Of a DNA stretch of 64,000 bases, positions 44,996 to 52,830 are shown piece after piece. Numbering within the stretch: the stretch's first letter is position 1; each line of letters opens with the position of its first letter. The DNA comes from Haliscomenobacter hydrossis DSM 1100 (lineage in GTDB: Bacteria > Bacteroidota > Bacteroidia > Chitinophagales > Saprospiraceae): the NCBI RefSeq assembly GCF_000212735.1, contig NC_015510.1, positions 3,374,315 to 3,438,314 on the forward strand. Reading direction: 5' to 3'. Both the position numbers and the translations under genes were made by a program. Below the pieces are notes generated by a model. It saw nothing but the letters and a program-made list of their open reading frames with translations, had not been told where the DNA came from and ran no database searches.

Positions 44996-45003
44996 CAAAA
45001 GTA
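44996..45003 (-). promoter_or_regulatory. -7 element before the barrel-like gene
   Basis: On the minus strand this reads TACTTTTG, matching TAnnTTTG, 40 bp before the ATG at 44955. No -33 box at normal spacing; an activator such as the adjacent AraC protein might compensate. Confidence 0.4.
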
Positions 45004-45052
45004 TCTACATGGAAAGCCTGCCTAATCGGATAGACTTCAAGTTGAATAGGAC

Positions 45053-45904
45053 TTATTTAAAATTTTGGCGAAATGCTTCGGGAGTAAGCCCTGTTTGCTT
45101 TTTGAAAAATCTTATAAAATAGGAGGGGTCATCGTAGCCCAACATATCGGCTACTTGATTTACTTGATTGCCTGTGCCTATGAGCATCCGCTTGGCTTCT
45201 AAAATAATATGCTCATTGATAAGTTCCGAAACCGTTTTTTTCAACGATGCTTTCGTCATGGCGTTCAGTTGATAAGGTGTCATGCTTAACATTTCGGCAT
45301 AATCATTTACTTGTTTTTTGGTGTGAATGTTTTTTTCCAGTAAGTCTTGTAATTCTTCCAAACGCTCTTGAGCATAAAGTTTGGTTTCGTTAGCAATCTT
45401 ATTTGGGTTACGACTTTGACGCACTAATTCAATAAAAATAATGTCTAACCTGGCTTTAACAACTTCTTTGTATCGGTCTTGCTTTTGGGTAAATTCTTGA
45501 AAGATACCCTGCAATAGCAAATCAATTTTTTCAAATCGTTCTGTACTTAACTGACAATGATTTTTATTACTAACCTTCCGTAATACAACATTGGCAGGGT
45601 TTTCACGAGGGGAATAAAAGTCAGAAGTAAATTGCAGCATGAATCCCGTAGTACCTTTCTCAAGTTTTAGTTGATGCACTTGTCCGGGTCGGATAAAAAA
45701 AACCGAGTAGCTGTCAACTTCATACTTAATAAAATCTATTTCGTGTTCGCCCGCACCATTTTTAATGAACAAGACAAAATAAAAGTCATGCCGATGAAGT
45801 TCATGAATCAAATCTTCATTAGCTACCAAAGGTTCAATAGCTCTTATGCTAAAACGGTCTTCAAAAAAAGAATCTTTTATATGTCTTACAGGTATTTTTT
45901 TCAT
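45053..45904 (-). CDS. AraC family transcriptional regulator
   Basis: A 283-residue regulator with an N-terminal cupin sensing domain (ELHRHDFYFVLFIKNGAGEHEIDF in part, VFFIRPGQVHQL) and two C-terminal helix-turn-helix units: YAEMLSMTPYQLNAMTKASL and VADMLGYDDPSYFIRFFKKQTGLTPEAFR in part. The ligand is unknown. It is the first gene of an AT-rich minus-strand block (AraC, barrel-like protein, SDR, small membrane protein, flavoprotein) and probably controls it. Codon use is like that block and unlike the flanking glycoside hydrolase. Confidence 0.92.
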   Translation of the reverse strand: MKKIPVRHIKDSFFEDRFSIRAIEPLVANEDLIHELHRHDFYFVLFIKNGAGEHEIDFIKYEVDSYSVFFIRPGQVHQLKLEKGTTGFMLQFTSDFYSPRENPANVVLRKVSNKNHCQLSTERFEKIDLLLQGIFQEFTQKQDRYKEVVKARLDIIFIELVRQSRNPNKIANETKLYAQERLEELQDLLEKNIHTKKQVNDYAEMLSMTPYQLNAMTKASLKKTVSELINEHIILEAKRMLIGTGNQVNQVADMLGYDDPSYFIRFFKKQTGLTPEAFRQNFK

Positions 45905-46120
45905 TTGAAATTTGTCACTGTCATTTTTGTCTTGTCTGATCGGTTTGCCTTGCTGCTAATAAGCACACTACCGCAATACTCCTTCACCTACCCTGCTCAA
46001 AGCTACAAGAAAATCGCCAAAACCAGGTCGCTTATTCATGAAAAATCGACATAGATTCCTGTTAAATTCAACACCCAATTTGATATTCTAAGGTGAGTTC
46101 TGAATTAATGCGGAAGGAAG

Positions 46121-46270
46121 GTGCGACTTCTCCGAAGTCGGAACAACGGACGATCAATATGTTCTACAAACGTGTGACTTCTCCGAAGTCATTCGGTCGA
46201 CTTCGGAGAAGTCGCATGTTTGTAGCAGCATTGGCAATTTAAGCTTTTTACGACTTCGGAGAAGTCGCAC
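46121..46270. repeat. four copies of the GACTTCTCCGAAGTC palindrome in nested inverted order
   Basis: Copies at 46123-46140 and 46174-46190 read GACTTCTCCGAAGTC; copies at 46198-46215 and 46251-46270 read the complement. The inner pair extends to a 27-bp inverted repeat that includes CTACAAAC and GTTTGTAG; the outer pair includes GTGCGA and TCGCAC. The whole can fold into a nested cruciform. It occupies most of a 421-bp gap between the AraC-type gene and the GH43 gene; nothing gene-like is seen in the remaining part (45905-46120). Confidence 0.92.
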
Positions 46271-46325
46271 CGATTTGATTATCAATAGAATCAATTCAGA
46301 ATTCACGTTGTTCTAAAATTCCCTT

Positions 46326-48074
46326 TCACTCCACCTTACTCACCTCCGTCCGCTCCGACACCCCATTTTCATTTACACTTTCCATGCTGAAATAGTAGGT
46401 CTTCTGGTTGTCCATCCCTTTGAACCAGTACTCGTTGGCATCGTGAACCATGATGCAATTGTAGAGTTTATCTGGCGCGGTACCGTAATAAATATTGTAC
46501 GCGTAAGCATTGTCTACAGGTGACCATTTGATCCAGGCCGAGCGTTTGTCGAGTTCGGTGCGCAGCACGAAGAATTGTTTGGCTTTGGCGGGAGGGGTAC
46601 CTTTGCCTTTACCGAAAATGCGCAGACCGCTCAAGGCAAATTTCCCACTGGGTACTTTGCGGTTTTCGATTTTGACGTAGCGGGCTTCTACGGGTTGCGC
46701 CAGCTCGATGTATTCGTGCGGCACATCGGTTTGGTTTTGGCTTTTATCCACCAGGGTCTCCCATTTTTTGCCGTCTTTGGAGTGATACAGCACGTATTGG
46801 TGGGCTACGTTGCTGCTTTTGCCCAGGTATTGTGCATCCTGATCGGCGTAATTGATTTGGATGGCGCGGATGGTGGATACCTCGCCCAGGTCACTTTCCA
46901 GCCATTCGCCGGGAGCGTCGCTGGCGGCAGACCAGTAGGTTTTGATGCTTTCGTCTACCGCAAAATTGGCGTAGTGTGCACCCAGGGTCGAAGACACCCG
47001 TACCGGTTTTTGGTAATTGAGCAACATCCAGCCTGTGAAGCGGCTTTTCAGGTGGTCAGTTTTACCATCAGGGAGGAAATGTGGGTAATCGCCAAAAGCG
47101 GTGTTGCAATACATCACATCATCCTGGTCAAATCCCGCTGGCCAAATGCCGATGCGGCGCTCGAAGTTGTTTTTGACGGCCACTACAACGGTCGACACAT
47201 GCCAGTAGTTTTGCCAATTGTCTTGAAAAGTAGCGCCATGACCAGCCCCACGCGCAAAACCACCGGGTTTGAAAGAAATGGGGTCACTTTGGTGCGTCCA
47301 GTTGTCGGTGAGGGGCGTACGCGACACCGCTACGCCATCGGCATAACCGCTAAACTCCGTACCCGGTGCTCCATACTGCATGTAATATTTGCCATTGTGT
47401 TTGGTCATCCAGGCACCTTCCATGAAAGGATTGAGGAAAGTGTTGTCCATGTGCTCCCCAAAACGTTGCCAACCAAAACGGCTGGGATTGAGGATGAACA
47501 GTTCGGTACGGGTGCCGAGGGGTTGCAGGGTCTTGCGATCCAGTTCGATGCCTTTGAGGGGGAAGGCATTGCTGGAGCCATTGTACATGTACAAACGGCC
47601 ATCGTCATCGGTGAAAAAAGCGGGATCCCAACCGCCAATGTCAAACTTGTGCACGGCCTCCGACCAATTGTTGTTTTTCGGATCTGTGCTCATCCAGATG
47701 GGGAAATCGCGGCCATAAGTAGAACCAAACACCAGCATGGTATCGCCAATGATGCCCACTGCCGGGGCACAAAGATCGTCGTACACCTTGTGCTCGGGGC
47801 GCAGGAAATGGCGGGGTACAAAGTTCCATTTCAACAAGTCACTGCTCCACCAATAGCCCCACTGGTTGGTAGAAAAAAGATAGTAGTCGCCTTTGTAGTT
47901 CACAATCACTGGATCAGCCGTGGCGCGGTGGCGGCCCCATTCCGAAAAATTGGGGATGGGCGTATAGCCGTAGTCGATGTTGATGGGGTTGCAATAGGTG
48001 CGCTGAGCTGATAAAGTAGCGCCAATGCTGAGCAAAACGAAAAGTATACAGAGGATGCGACAGCTGATTTTCAT
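46326..48074 (-). CDS. secreted glycoside hydrolase family 43 with F5/8 C-like and FN3-like domains
   Basis: A 582-residue protein with signal peptide (LCILFVLLSIGATLSA). The five-bladed GH43 propeller is marked by ADPVIV (catalytic base Asp54), GGWDPAFF (pKa-modulating Asp) and NPFMEGAWM (acid Glu). It is followed by a discoidin/F5-8 type C-like beta-sandwich (about residues 340-480: DESIKTYWSAASDAPGEWL, ARYVKIENRKV) and a fibronectin-III-like end (SAWIKWSPVDNAYAYNIYYG in full 20). It should release arabinose, xylose or related sugars from polysaccharides outside the inner membrane. Not part of an operon here: the next gene is divergent. Confidence 0.92.
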   Translation of the reverse strand: MKISCRILCILFVLLSIGATLSAQRTYCNPINIDYGYTPIPNFSEWGRHRATADPVIVNYKGDYYLFSTNQWGYWWSSDLLKWNFVPRHFLRPEHKVYDDLCAPAVGIIGDTMLVFGSTYGRDFPIWMSTDPKNNNWSEAVHKFDIGGWDPAFFTDDDGRLYMYNGSSNAFPLKGIELDRKTLQPLGTRTELFILNPSRFGWQRFGEHMDNTFLNPFMEGAWMTKHNGKYYMQYGAPGTEFSGYADGVAVSRTPLTDNWTHQSDPISFKPGGFARGAGHGATFQDNWQNYWHVSTVVVAVKNNFERRIGIWPAGFDQDDVMYCNTAFGDYPHFLPDGKTDHLKSRFTGWMLLNYQKPVRVSSTLGAHYANFAVDESIKTYWSAASDAPGEWLESDLGEVSTIRAIQINYADQDAQYLGKSSNVAHQYVLYHSKDGKKWETLVDKSQNQTDVPHEYIELAQPVEARYVKIENRKVPSGKFALSGLRIFGKGKGTPPAKAKQFFVLRTELDKRSAWIKWSPVDNAYAYNIYYGTAPDKLYNCIMVHDANEYWFKGMDNQKTYYFSMESVNENGVSERTEVSKVE

Positions 48075-48083
48075 AGGACAAAG

Positions 48084-48116
48084 TTTGTGGACTACAAGGG
48101 ATAAAATATACTTTTG
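48084..48116 (+). promoter_or_regulatory. promoter of the nitrilase-family gene
   Basis: TTTG (48084-48087), 21 bp, then TACTTTTG (48109-48116), a full match to the Bacteroidota -33/-7 consensus, giving a leader of about 18 bases. Confidence 0.65.
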
Positions 48117-48139
48117 GTAAAATTAAAAAAACTGTATTG

Positions 48140-49093
48140 ATGCAAAACCTAAAGATCGCAACCGTGCAATTTGAACACCGCAGTGGAGACAAAGCCTACA
48201 ACCTTGCGGTCATTGAAAAAATGGCCATAAAAGCTGCCGGGGAAGGTGCAAAAGTGATTGCTTTTCACGAGTGTTCTATTACCGGTTACACTTTTGCGCG
48301 GAACTTGTCTAAAGTCCAAATGTTGGAGTTGGCCGAGTACATTCCCGCCGGAGCAAGCATCCAGGAACTGACGCGCATCGCCGAACAATACGACATCGCC
48401 ATCCTGGCCGGGCTTTTTGAAAAAGACGAGCAGGACAACTTGTACAAAGCCTACGTTTGTGTGGATAAAAATGGACTGCTGGCCAAGTACCACAAAATCC
48501 ATCCCTTCATCAACCCGCATCTCAGTCCCGGTGTGAAATACTGCGTATTTGAGCTTTACGGTTGGAAATGTGGCATCCTGATTTGTTACGACAACAACAT
48601 CATCGAAAACGTGAGAGCGACCAAACTCCTGGGGGCAGATGTCATTTTTATGCCCCACGTCACCATGTGTACACCTTCCACGCGCCCGGGGGCTGGTTTT
48701 GTCGACCCCGTGCTTTGGGAAAACCGCGAAACGGATCCAACTTCTTTGCGCCTGGACTTTGATGGCATGAAAGGACGCGAATGGCTGATGAAATGGCTCC
48801 CTGCCCGTGCGTACGACAATGCCATTTATGCCATATTTTCCAATGCCATTGGGATGGATGATGACCAGTTGAAAAACGGGTGTTCGATGATCGTTGATCC
48901 ATTTGGGGACGTCATTGCGGAGTGCAGGACTTTGGGTGATGATTTCACAATTGCGATGCTGACGCCTGAAAAATTAACTCAGGCGGGTGGATATCGGTAT
49001 ATTAAAGCCAGAAAGCCGGACTTGTACGGAAAAATCCTGGCGCAGGAACATCAGTCGGAGCAGAAAGTGGTGTGGCTAGTAGAAGGTCTCTAA
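48140..49093 (+). CDS. nitrilase superfamily carbon-nitrogen hydrolase
   Basis: A 317-residue cytoplasmic hydrolase with Glu44 (FHECSITGYTF), Lys119 (KYHKIHPF) and Cys149 (GILICYDNNIIENV). The long C-terminal part and the ARAYDNAIYAIFSNAIG segment resemble N-carbamoyl or aliphatic-amidase-like branches, but the substrate cannot be assigned. ATG at 48140 is used; an in-frame TTG lies one codon upstream. It has its own promoter and is followed by a hairpin. Confidence 0.87.
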   Translation: MQNLKIATVQFEHRSGDKAYNLAVIEKMAIKAAGEGAKVIAFHECSITGYTFARNLSKVQMLELAEYIPAGASIQELTRIAEQYDIAILAGLFEKDEQDNLYKAYVCVDKNGLLAKYHKIHPFINPHLSPGVKYCVFELYGWKCGILICYDNNIIENVRATKLLGADVIFMPHVTMCTPSTRPGAGFVDPVLWENRETDPTSLRLDFDGMKGREWLMKWLPARAYDNAIYAIFSNAIGMDDDQLKNGCSMIVDPFGDVIAECRTLGDDFTIAMLTPEKLTQAGGYRYIKARKPDLYGKILAQEHQSEQKVVWLVEGL

Positions 49094-49146
49094 TTGATCA
49101 ACATTAATTCCCTGGCTGAAATAACTTCAAGGTATAATCCAATGTG

Positions 49147-49190
49147 AAAAGATTACCCTGGAAATGACCAGACTTCCGGGGTAATCTTTT
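49147..49190. terminator. hairpin terminator after the nitrilase-family gene
   Basis: AAAAGATTACCC (49147-49158) and GGGTAATCTTTT (49179-49190) are perfect 12-bp complements, extended inside by GGAA/TTCC. A/T runs flank both sides, so it can act on both strands. The remaining 49191-49420 holds only the possible gene remnant below. Confidence 0.75.
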
Positions 49191-49220
49191 CAGGCTGCAT
49201 AAGCAACTGCTACAAATTAT

Positions 49221-49363
49221 TTACTCACATAATTGTACAAGCCGTATACTGCTGGCTGCGGAGGTAGCAGATTGGGTAAGGGTAATGTAGCCCTTGTTTT
49301 GGGCAACGGCAAGATTTGCCAAAGTGGATGCCAAAAGCATCACAAAACGATTTGCTTTTTCAT
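49221..49363 (-). pseudogene. possible remnant of a small exported protein
   Basis: An ATG at 49363 opens MKKQIVL and stops at once; shifting frame by one base continues MLLASTLANLAVAQNKGYI and so on to a stop at 49221. Together they look like a signal peptide with Ala-x-Ala cleavage and a short tail, broken by a one-base loss. The fragment is too short for a family assignment and could be chance. Confidence 0.3.
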
Positions 49364-49420
49364 TGTTTTAGGTGTTATAGGTGTTGAAATAAAATTCGAC
49401 TTGACATGTAACCAGTCGGA

Positions 49421-49849
49421 TCAATCCGCTGGGTTCGTTTGCCAATTGTACAATTTGACCAAGACCCAACCCATTAGCGCTGCTGAAATGACATGCCAGG
49501 AAATGTCCACCAGGGTTACCGGAGTTGACCAACCTTTAAAAGTTGCTTGATTGGCCAGATTCCAGGCTGCTGCAGACCCAAGTTCGATCAGGGCTCCCGT
49601 TTGTATCCCGCGCAGCGGACTGATGCGCCCTCTGGTGTCGCGAGTGGTAAAGAAATAAATCAGTCCCACCAAAATAATTTCCAGAATTGCGATCGGAATT
49701 GGATTAAAATCAGCCATTTTGTTCATTGATTCCCCAAGCGGGGCAAGATGGCTATCAAAAAATGAAGCGGCAAGCCCTCCATGAAATAGGCCATTGAGTA
49801 CCATGCCTAGTACAAATACAGGGAGGATTGACAGGATTAGACGTTTCAT
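49421..49849 (-). CDS. hypothetical four-helix membrane protein
   Basis: A 142-residue protein with four hydrophobic segments (LILSILPVFVLGMVLNGLF, IAILEIILVGLIYFF, LRGIQTGALIELGSAAAW and ISWHVISAALMGWVLVKLY). It resembles small DUF1761-like integral membrane proteins but the family is not certain. It is divergent from the ECF sigma factor gene across 117 bp and could be one of its targets. Confidence 0.65.
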   Translation of the reverse strand: MKRLILSILPVFVLGMVLNGLFHGGLAASFFDSHLAPLGESMNKMADFNPIPIAILEIILVGLIYFFTTRDTRGRISPLRGIQTGALIELGSAAAWNLANQATFKGWSTPVTLVDISWHVISAALMGWVLVKLYNWQTNPAD

Positions 49850-49937
49850 GTCGTTTCGTTTTAGGTGCTGGTGGTAAAAAAATTTCTATCACTTACGAAC
49901 CAAATTGAAATTTGGATCAACAGCCAATTATTTTTTT

Positions 49938-49945
49938 TAATTTTG
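49938..49945 (+). promoter_or_regulatory. -7 element for the ECF sigma gene
   Basis: TAATTTTG matches TAnnTTTG and lies 21 bp before the GTG start; a TTTG at 49911-49914 is 23 bp upstream, slightly further than usual. Confidence 0.5.
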
Positions 49946-49966
49946 TTCAACTTAAAGCCCTAAATC

Positions 49967-50521
49967 GTGCATTTACAGGATGATATCGACTTGATCAACC
50001 AGCTAAAAGCAGGTGACGAGAAAGCATATGAAGTGCTTTATGATCGGTATTCCGCTATGCTCTATGGGGTGATGTGCCGCATTGTCAACGATCACCAGGA
50101 AGTGGAACACTTATTACAAGATTGTTTTGTGAAAATCTGGCAGAATATTGGCCAATTTGATGCTTCTAAAGGGCGTTTGGCAACCTGGCTCATCAATATT
50201 GCGCGCAATCTGGCCATTGATTTTACCCGATCAAAATACTTTTCTCAAAAGTTGAAAAACCAACCGATCGAAAATTTCGTATATGGCCTGGGGAAAGATA
50301 ACTCCTCCATCACGGCGGATGATACCATCGGCTTGGTACAACTGGTTGAAAAATTACCGGCGACCAGCCGACAAATCATTGAGTGGATGTATTTTGAAGG
50401 CTATACCCAGCAGGAAATCGCCGACAATTTTAACATCCCTCTGGGTACAGTAAAATCTCGCGCACGTTTAGCGTTAAATACACTAAGGACATTTTTTTCG
50501 CATCATTTTAATCTTTCTTGA
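49967..50521 (+). CDS. ECF RNA polymerase sigma factor
   Basis: A 184-residue sigma-70 family protein with region 2 (YDRYSAMLYGVMCRIV, LQDCFVKIWQNIGQFD, ATWLINIARNLAIDFTRS) and region 4 (LPATSRQIIEWMYFEGYTQQ, then IADNFNIPLGTVKSRARLALNTLR). The GTG start is used because no ATG precedes region 2. The next gene, four bases on, encodes the likely anti-sigma factor, which fits the RpoE-ChrR-like arrangement. It probably drives a stress regulon that may include the divergent membrane gene. Confidence 0.92.
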   Translation: MHLQDDIDLINQLKAGDEKAYEVLYDRYSAMLYGVMCRIVNDHQEVEHLLQDCFVKIWQNIGQFDASKGRLATWLINIARNLAIDFTRSKYFSQKLKNQPIENFVYGLGKDNSSITADDTIGLVQLVEKLPATSRQIIEWMYFEGYTQQEIADNFNIPLGTVKSRARLALNTLRTFFSHHFNLS

Positions 50522-50524
50522 CCA

Positions 50525-51115
50525 TTGAAACAGTACGATATTACCCGTAAAGAAATTGCAGAATGGTTTTCAGATCCTGCAGACATAAATAGGAATGAAG
50601 CCTCCTTAACCCAGGATGAAAATACGCTGATTTGCTTCGCAGAAGCACATGCCCTCAACCCGGCACCACTGTTGCGCACTGCCGTAATGGATAAAATTCG
50701 TGCTTTAAACCAGCAGAAATCTGATCTAAAAACGTTGGACTTGACACAGCTTCCCTTGCTGGATGCCGCTTCCAATTGGCTCGAATGGAAAGAAGTTGTC
50801 GCAGATATAGCCCCGCCGGATGCGTACGAAGATATTCATATGCACCCTCTCGAATCCAATGAGCAGCGGGATCTTTTTGTCATTTGGGTCAAAGAATTTG
50901 TACCCGAAGAGGTACATCACGACATTTTAGAAAGTTTTATGATTCTCGAAGGCTCCTGCGTTTGTTACATTACTGATCAAGAAGGAACAACCCGGACCGT
51001 TCGACTCGGTGAAGGTGAATTCATCACCATGCAATTGGAGGAAACGCACGATATTCACGTGACTTCGGAAAAACCAGCTAAAGCGATTCTGCAGTGGTAT
51101 AAATTGGCGGCCTGA
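50525..51115 (+). CDS. cupin-domain anti-sigma factor
   Basis: A 196-residue cytoplasmic protein. The N-terminal part (ADINRNEASLTQDENTLICFAEAHALNPAPLLRTAVMDKI in part) has the pattern of an anti-sigma domain. The zinc-binding HxxxCxxC of ChrR is missing. The C-terminal 90 residues form a cupin (EVHHDILESFMILEGSCVCYI in part, LGEGEFITMQLEETHDI), with histidines in the metal positions. It would release the sigma factor on sensing an oxidant or ligand. TTG at 50525 is the likely start, three bases after the sigma stop. Translational coupling is expected. It is followed by the convergent DinB-like gene. Confidence 0.78.
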   Translation: MKQYDITRKEIAEWFSDPADINRNEASLTQDENTLICFAEAHALNPAPLLRTAVMDKIRALNQQKSDLKTLDLTQLPLLDAASNWLEWKEVVADIAPPDAYEDIHMHPLESNEQRDLFVIWVKEFVPEEVHHDILESFMILEGSCVCYITDQEGTTRTVRLGEGEFITMQLEETHDIHVTSEKPAKAILQWYKLAA

Positions 51116-51128
51116 TCTGGTCGGTTAT

Positions 51129-51749
51129 CTACTCTCTCACCTTCCCCGTCAACACACTTGCTTTACCGTTGAAAGGATTCCCTGAAGAACGTCGAAAGCT
51201 AACTACCTGACCAACGTGCCAGAGGGCATCGGCAAGTGGGCCATTGAGCATGTTCCAAAAAGGGAATTCAGTTTTGGCGGTTCCATTTTGGAAAACGATG
51301 GTGGATTCTTTCAGTTTGGTATCGGCTTGTTTGAGCAGATCACTGGCTTCTTTTAAAGTTTCCAGGGTCTTTTTTCGTTTCACCTCAAATGAAAGGGGCG
51401 AAGTCTCTTCGCCACTGCGCACATTGGGCTGGTTTTTTAATGAATTGAGCAGGATGGTAGAAAGTCCCAAGATGTGGTCGATGGTTTCCTCGCTACTGCG
51501 CGCCTCGGGAGTCGGGCGGAAGGCGAGATCTTCCTGGCGTAAACCTTCGGTGGCCCAATAAAAGCGGAAGCCCAAGCCATCGACCATACGGGCAACGACA
51601 TGCTCAGCCGCATACGTTTCAGGATAGTCAGGGATTTCCCGATAGGGTAAATCTTGATTCTGGATAGTTGGTGCCATACTTTTTGTATTTTGGGCACAAA
51701 GAATAGACTGACCCATCAGGATCAAAGCAAGCAAAGATATCCATTTCAT
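51129..51749 (-). CDS. secreted DinB-like protein
   Basis: A 206-residue protein with signal peptide (WISLLALILMGQSILCAQ) and a DinB/YfiT-like four-helix bundle: MVDGLGFRFYWATEGLRQED, SSEETIDHILGLSTILLNSL, and GPLADALWHVGQVVSFRRSSG. Conserved His residues (DHI, WHVGQ) sit at the usual metal positions, one apparently missing. DinB folds serve as metal-dependent thiol transferases; an exported one is unusual. ATG at 51749 is chosen because the signal peptide starts there. It ends 20 bp before the receiver-Crp gene's end in the same direction. Confidence 0.75.
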   Translation of the reverse strand: MKWISLLALILMGQSILCAQNTKSMAPTIQNQDLPYREIPDYPETYAAEHVVARMVDGLGFRFYWATEGLRQEDLAFRPTPEARSSEETIDHILGLSTILLNSLKNQPNVRSGEETSPLSFEVKRKKTLETLKEASDLLKQADTKLKESTIVFQNGTAKTEFPFWNMLNGPLADALWHVGQVVSFRRSSGNPFNGKASVLTGKVRE

Positions 51750-51769
51750 GTCATCGGGTTTGAATGGTT

Positions 51770-52819
51770 TCAAGATGGCATATTCGCCAGTTTTTTCCGG
51801 TCCCGAATCGTAATCATCCCATCCGTAATGTCGATGTAGCCATCTTGCTTGAACTCAGTAAGCATGCGGATCACACTTTCTTTGGCCGTACCTACTATCC
51901 GGGCCAGGTCGTCGCGCAATACATTGATTTCGTCTTTGCCTTCTTTTTCAGCCAGCAGGAGTACCGCATCGGCTACCCGTTTGCGCACTGAATTGTAAGC
52001 CAGTTGCAGCAGTTGTTCTTCTTTTTCTGCGATGTTATTGGCCAACATTTTGATCAGTTGTGAAGATACATCACGGTTGATGTGGAGCAGGGCTGTGAAA
52101 TCGTCTTTAGGGATCAGGCTCACTTCGGCATCTTCCAAAGCAGAAGCCGAATCGCCATAGGCCATGTCTTTGATCAGGTCTACATACCCAATAAAGTCGC
52201 CTTCGGTAAAGATGTCAATGATGTATTCTTTGCCATTTTCATTGGTCTTGAACACTTTGACTTTGCCACTTTTTACAAAATACAAGTAGCGGGGGAAGTC
52301 CCCTTCTTCGTATACGAGATCGCGTTTTTTGTAGTGTTTTATTTTGCGATTGTCCGACAATTTTTTCAACTCTTCATACCCTCGGGCGGCGTTGATGAAG
52401 GCGGTAATGCCCTGTTCAGTTCGGTCGAATTGACGGCGCAACTGATCGCTTTTTTTGAGCCGGGTTTCGATCACGGCCAATAGTTCATCTTTAAAAAAAG
52501 GTTTGGTGATGTAGTCATCGGCACCCAGGTTCATCCCTCGGCGAAAGTCAACTCTTTCCGTTTTTGCCGTTAAAAAAACAAAAGGAATTGCAGCTGTTTC
52601 GGGGCGTTTCCCTAAAATATTCAGCACACCAAAACCATCCAGCTTGGGCATCATGACATCACAAAGAATTAAATCGGGCTTGATTTTTTGAGCTGCATCA
52701 ACTCCCACTGTACCATCTTCGGCCAAGTGTACTTCGTAACCGGAAAGTTCAAGTATTTCTTCCAGGTTTTCGCGAACTTCCTGGTTGTCTTCAATGACCA
52801 GAATTTTTTGCTTATTCAT
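51770..52819 (-). CDS. response regulator: receiver fused to Crp/Fnr-type regulator
   Basis: A 349-residue protein combining a receiver domain (Asp54 in LILCDVMMP, FLTAKTE, YITKPF, residues 1-125) with a cyclic-nucleotide-binding-like beta barrel (about 165-270: YEEGDFPRYLYFVKSGKVKV in full 20) and a Crp-type helix-turn-helix (LARIVGTAKESVIRMLTEF) near the C terminus. It should be phosphorylated by the kinase encoded 11 bp upstream and then regulate transcription directly. No Fnr-type cysteine cluster is seen, so direct oxygen sensing is unlikely. Confidence 0.92.
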   Translation of the reverse strand: MNKQKILVIEDNQEVRENLEEILELSGYEVHLAEDGTVGVDAAQKIKPDLILCDVMMPKLDGFGVLNILGKRPETAAIPFVFLTAKTERVDFRRGMNLGADDYITKPFFKDELLAVIETRLKKSDQLRRQFDRTEQGITAFINAARGYEELKKLSDNRKIKHYKKRDLVYEEGDFPRYLYFVKSGKVKVFKTNENGKEYIIDIFTEGDFIGYVDLIKDMAYGDSASALEDAEVSLIPKDDFTALLHINRDVSSQLIKMLANNIAEKEEQLLQLAYNSVRKRVADAVLLLAEKEGKDEINVLRDDLARIVGTAKESVIRMLTEFKQDGYIDITDGMITIRDRKKLANMPS

Positions 52820-52830
52820 TACAAGGTGTT

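Noticed and set aside
45671-46054. Plus-strand 127-codon frame after the AraC gene
   Set aside because: Its first two thirds are antisense to the AraC cupin domain; the remainder shows no family features.
46575-48011. Long plus-strand open frame of 478 codons
   Set aside because: It is the antisense of the GH43 gene, whose strand carries the catalytic motifs and signal peptide; the plus-strand translation has no domain-like features.
49233-49550. Plus-strand 105-codon frame
   Set aside because: Mostly antisense to the four-helix membrane protein, with cysteine-rich random composition.
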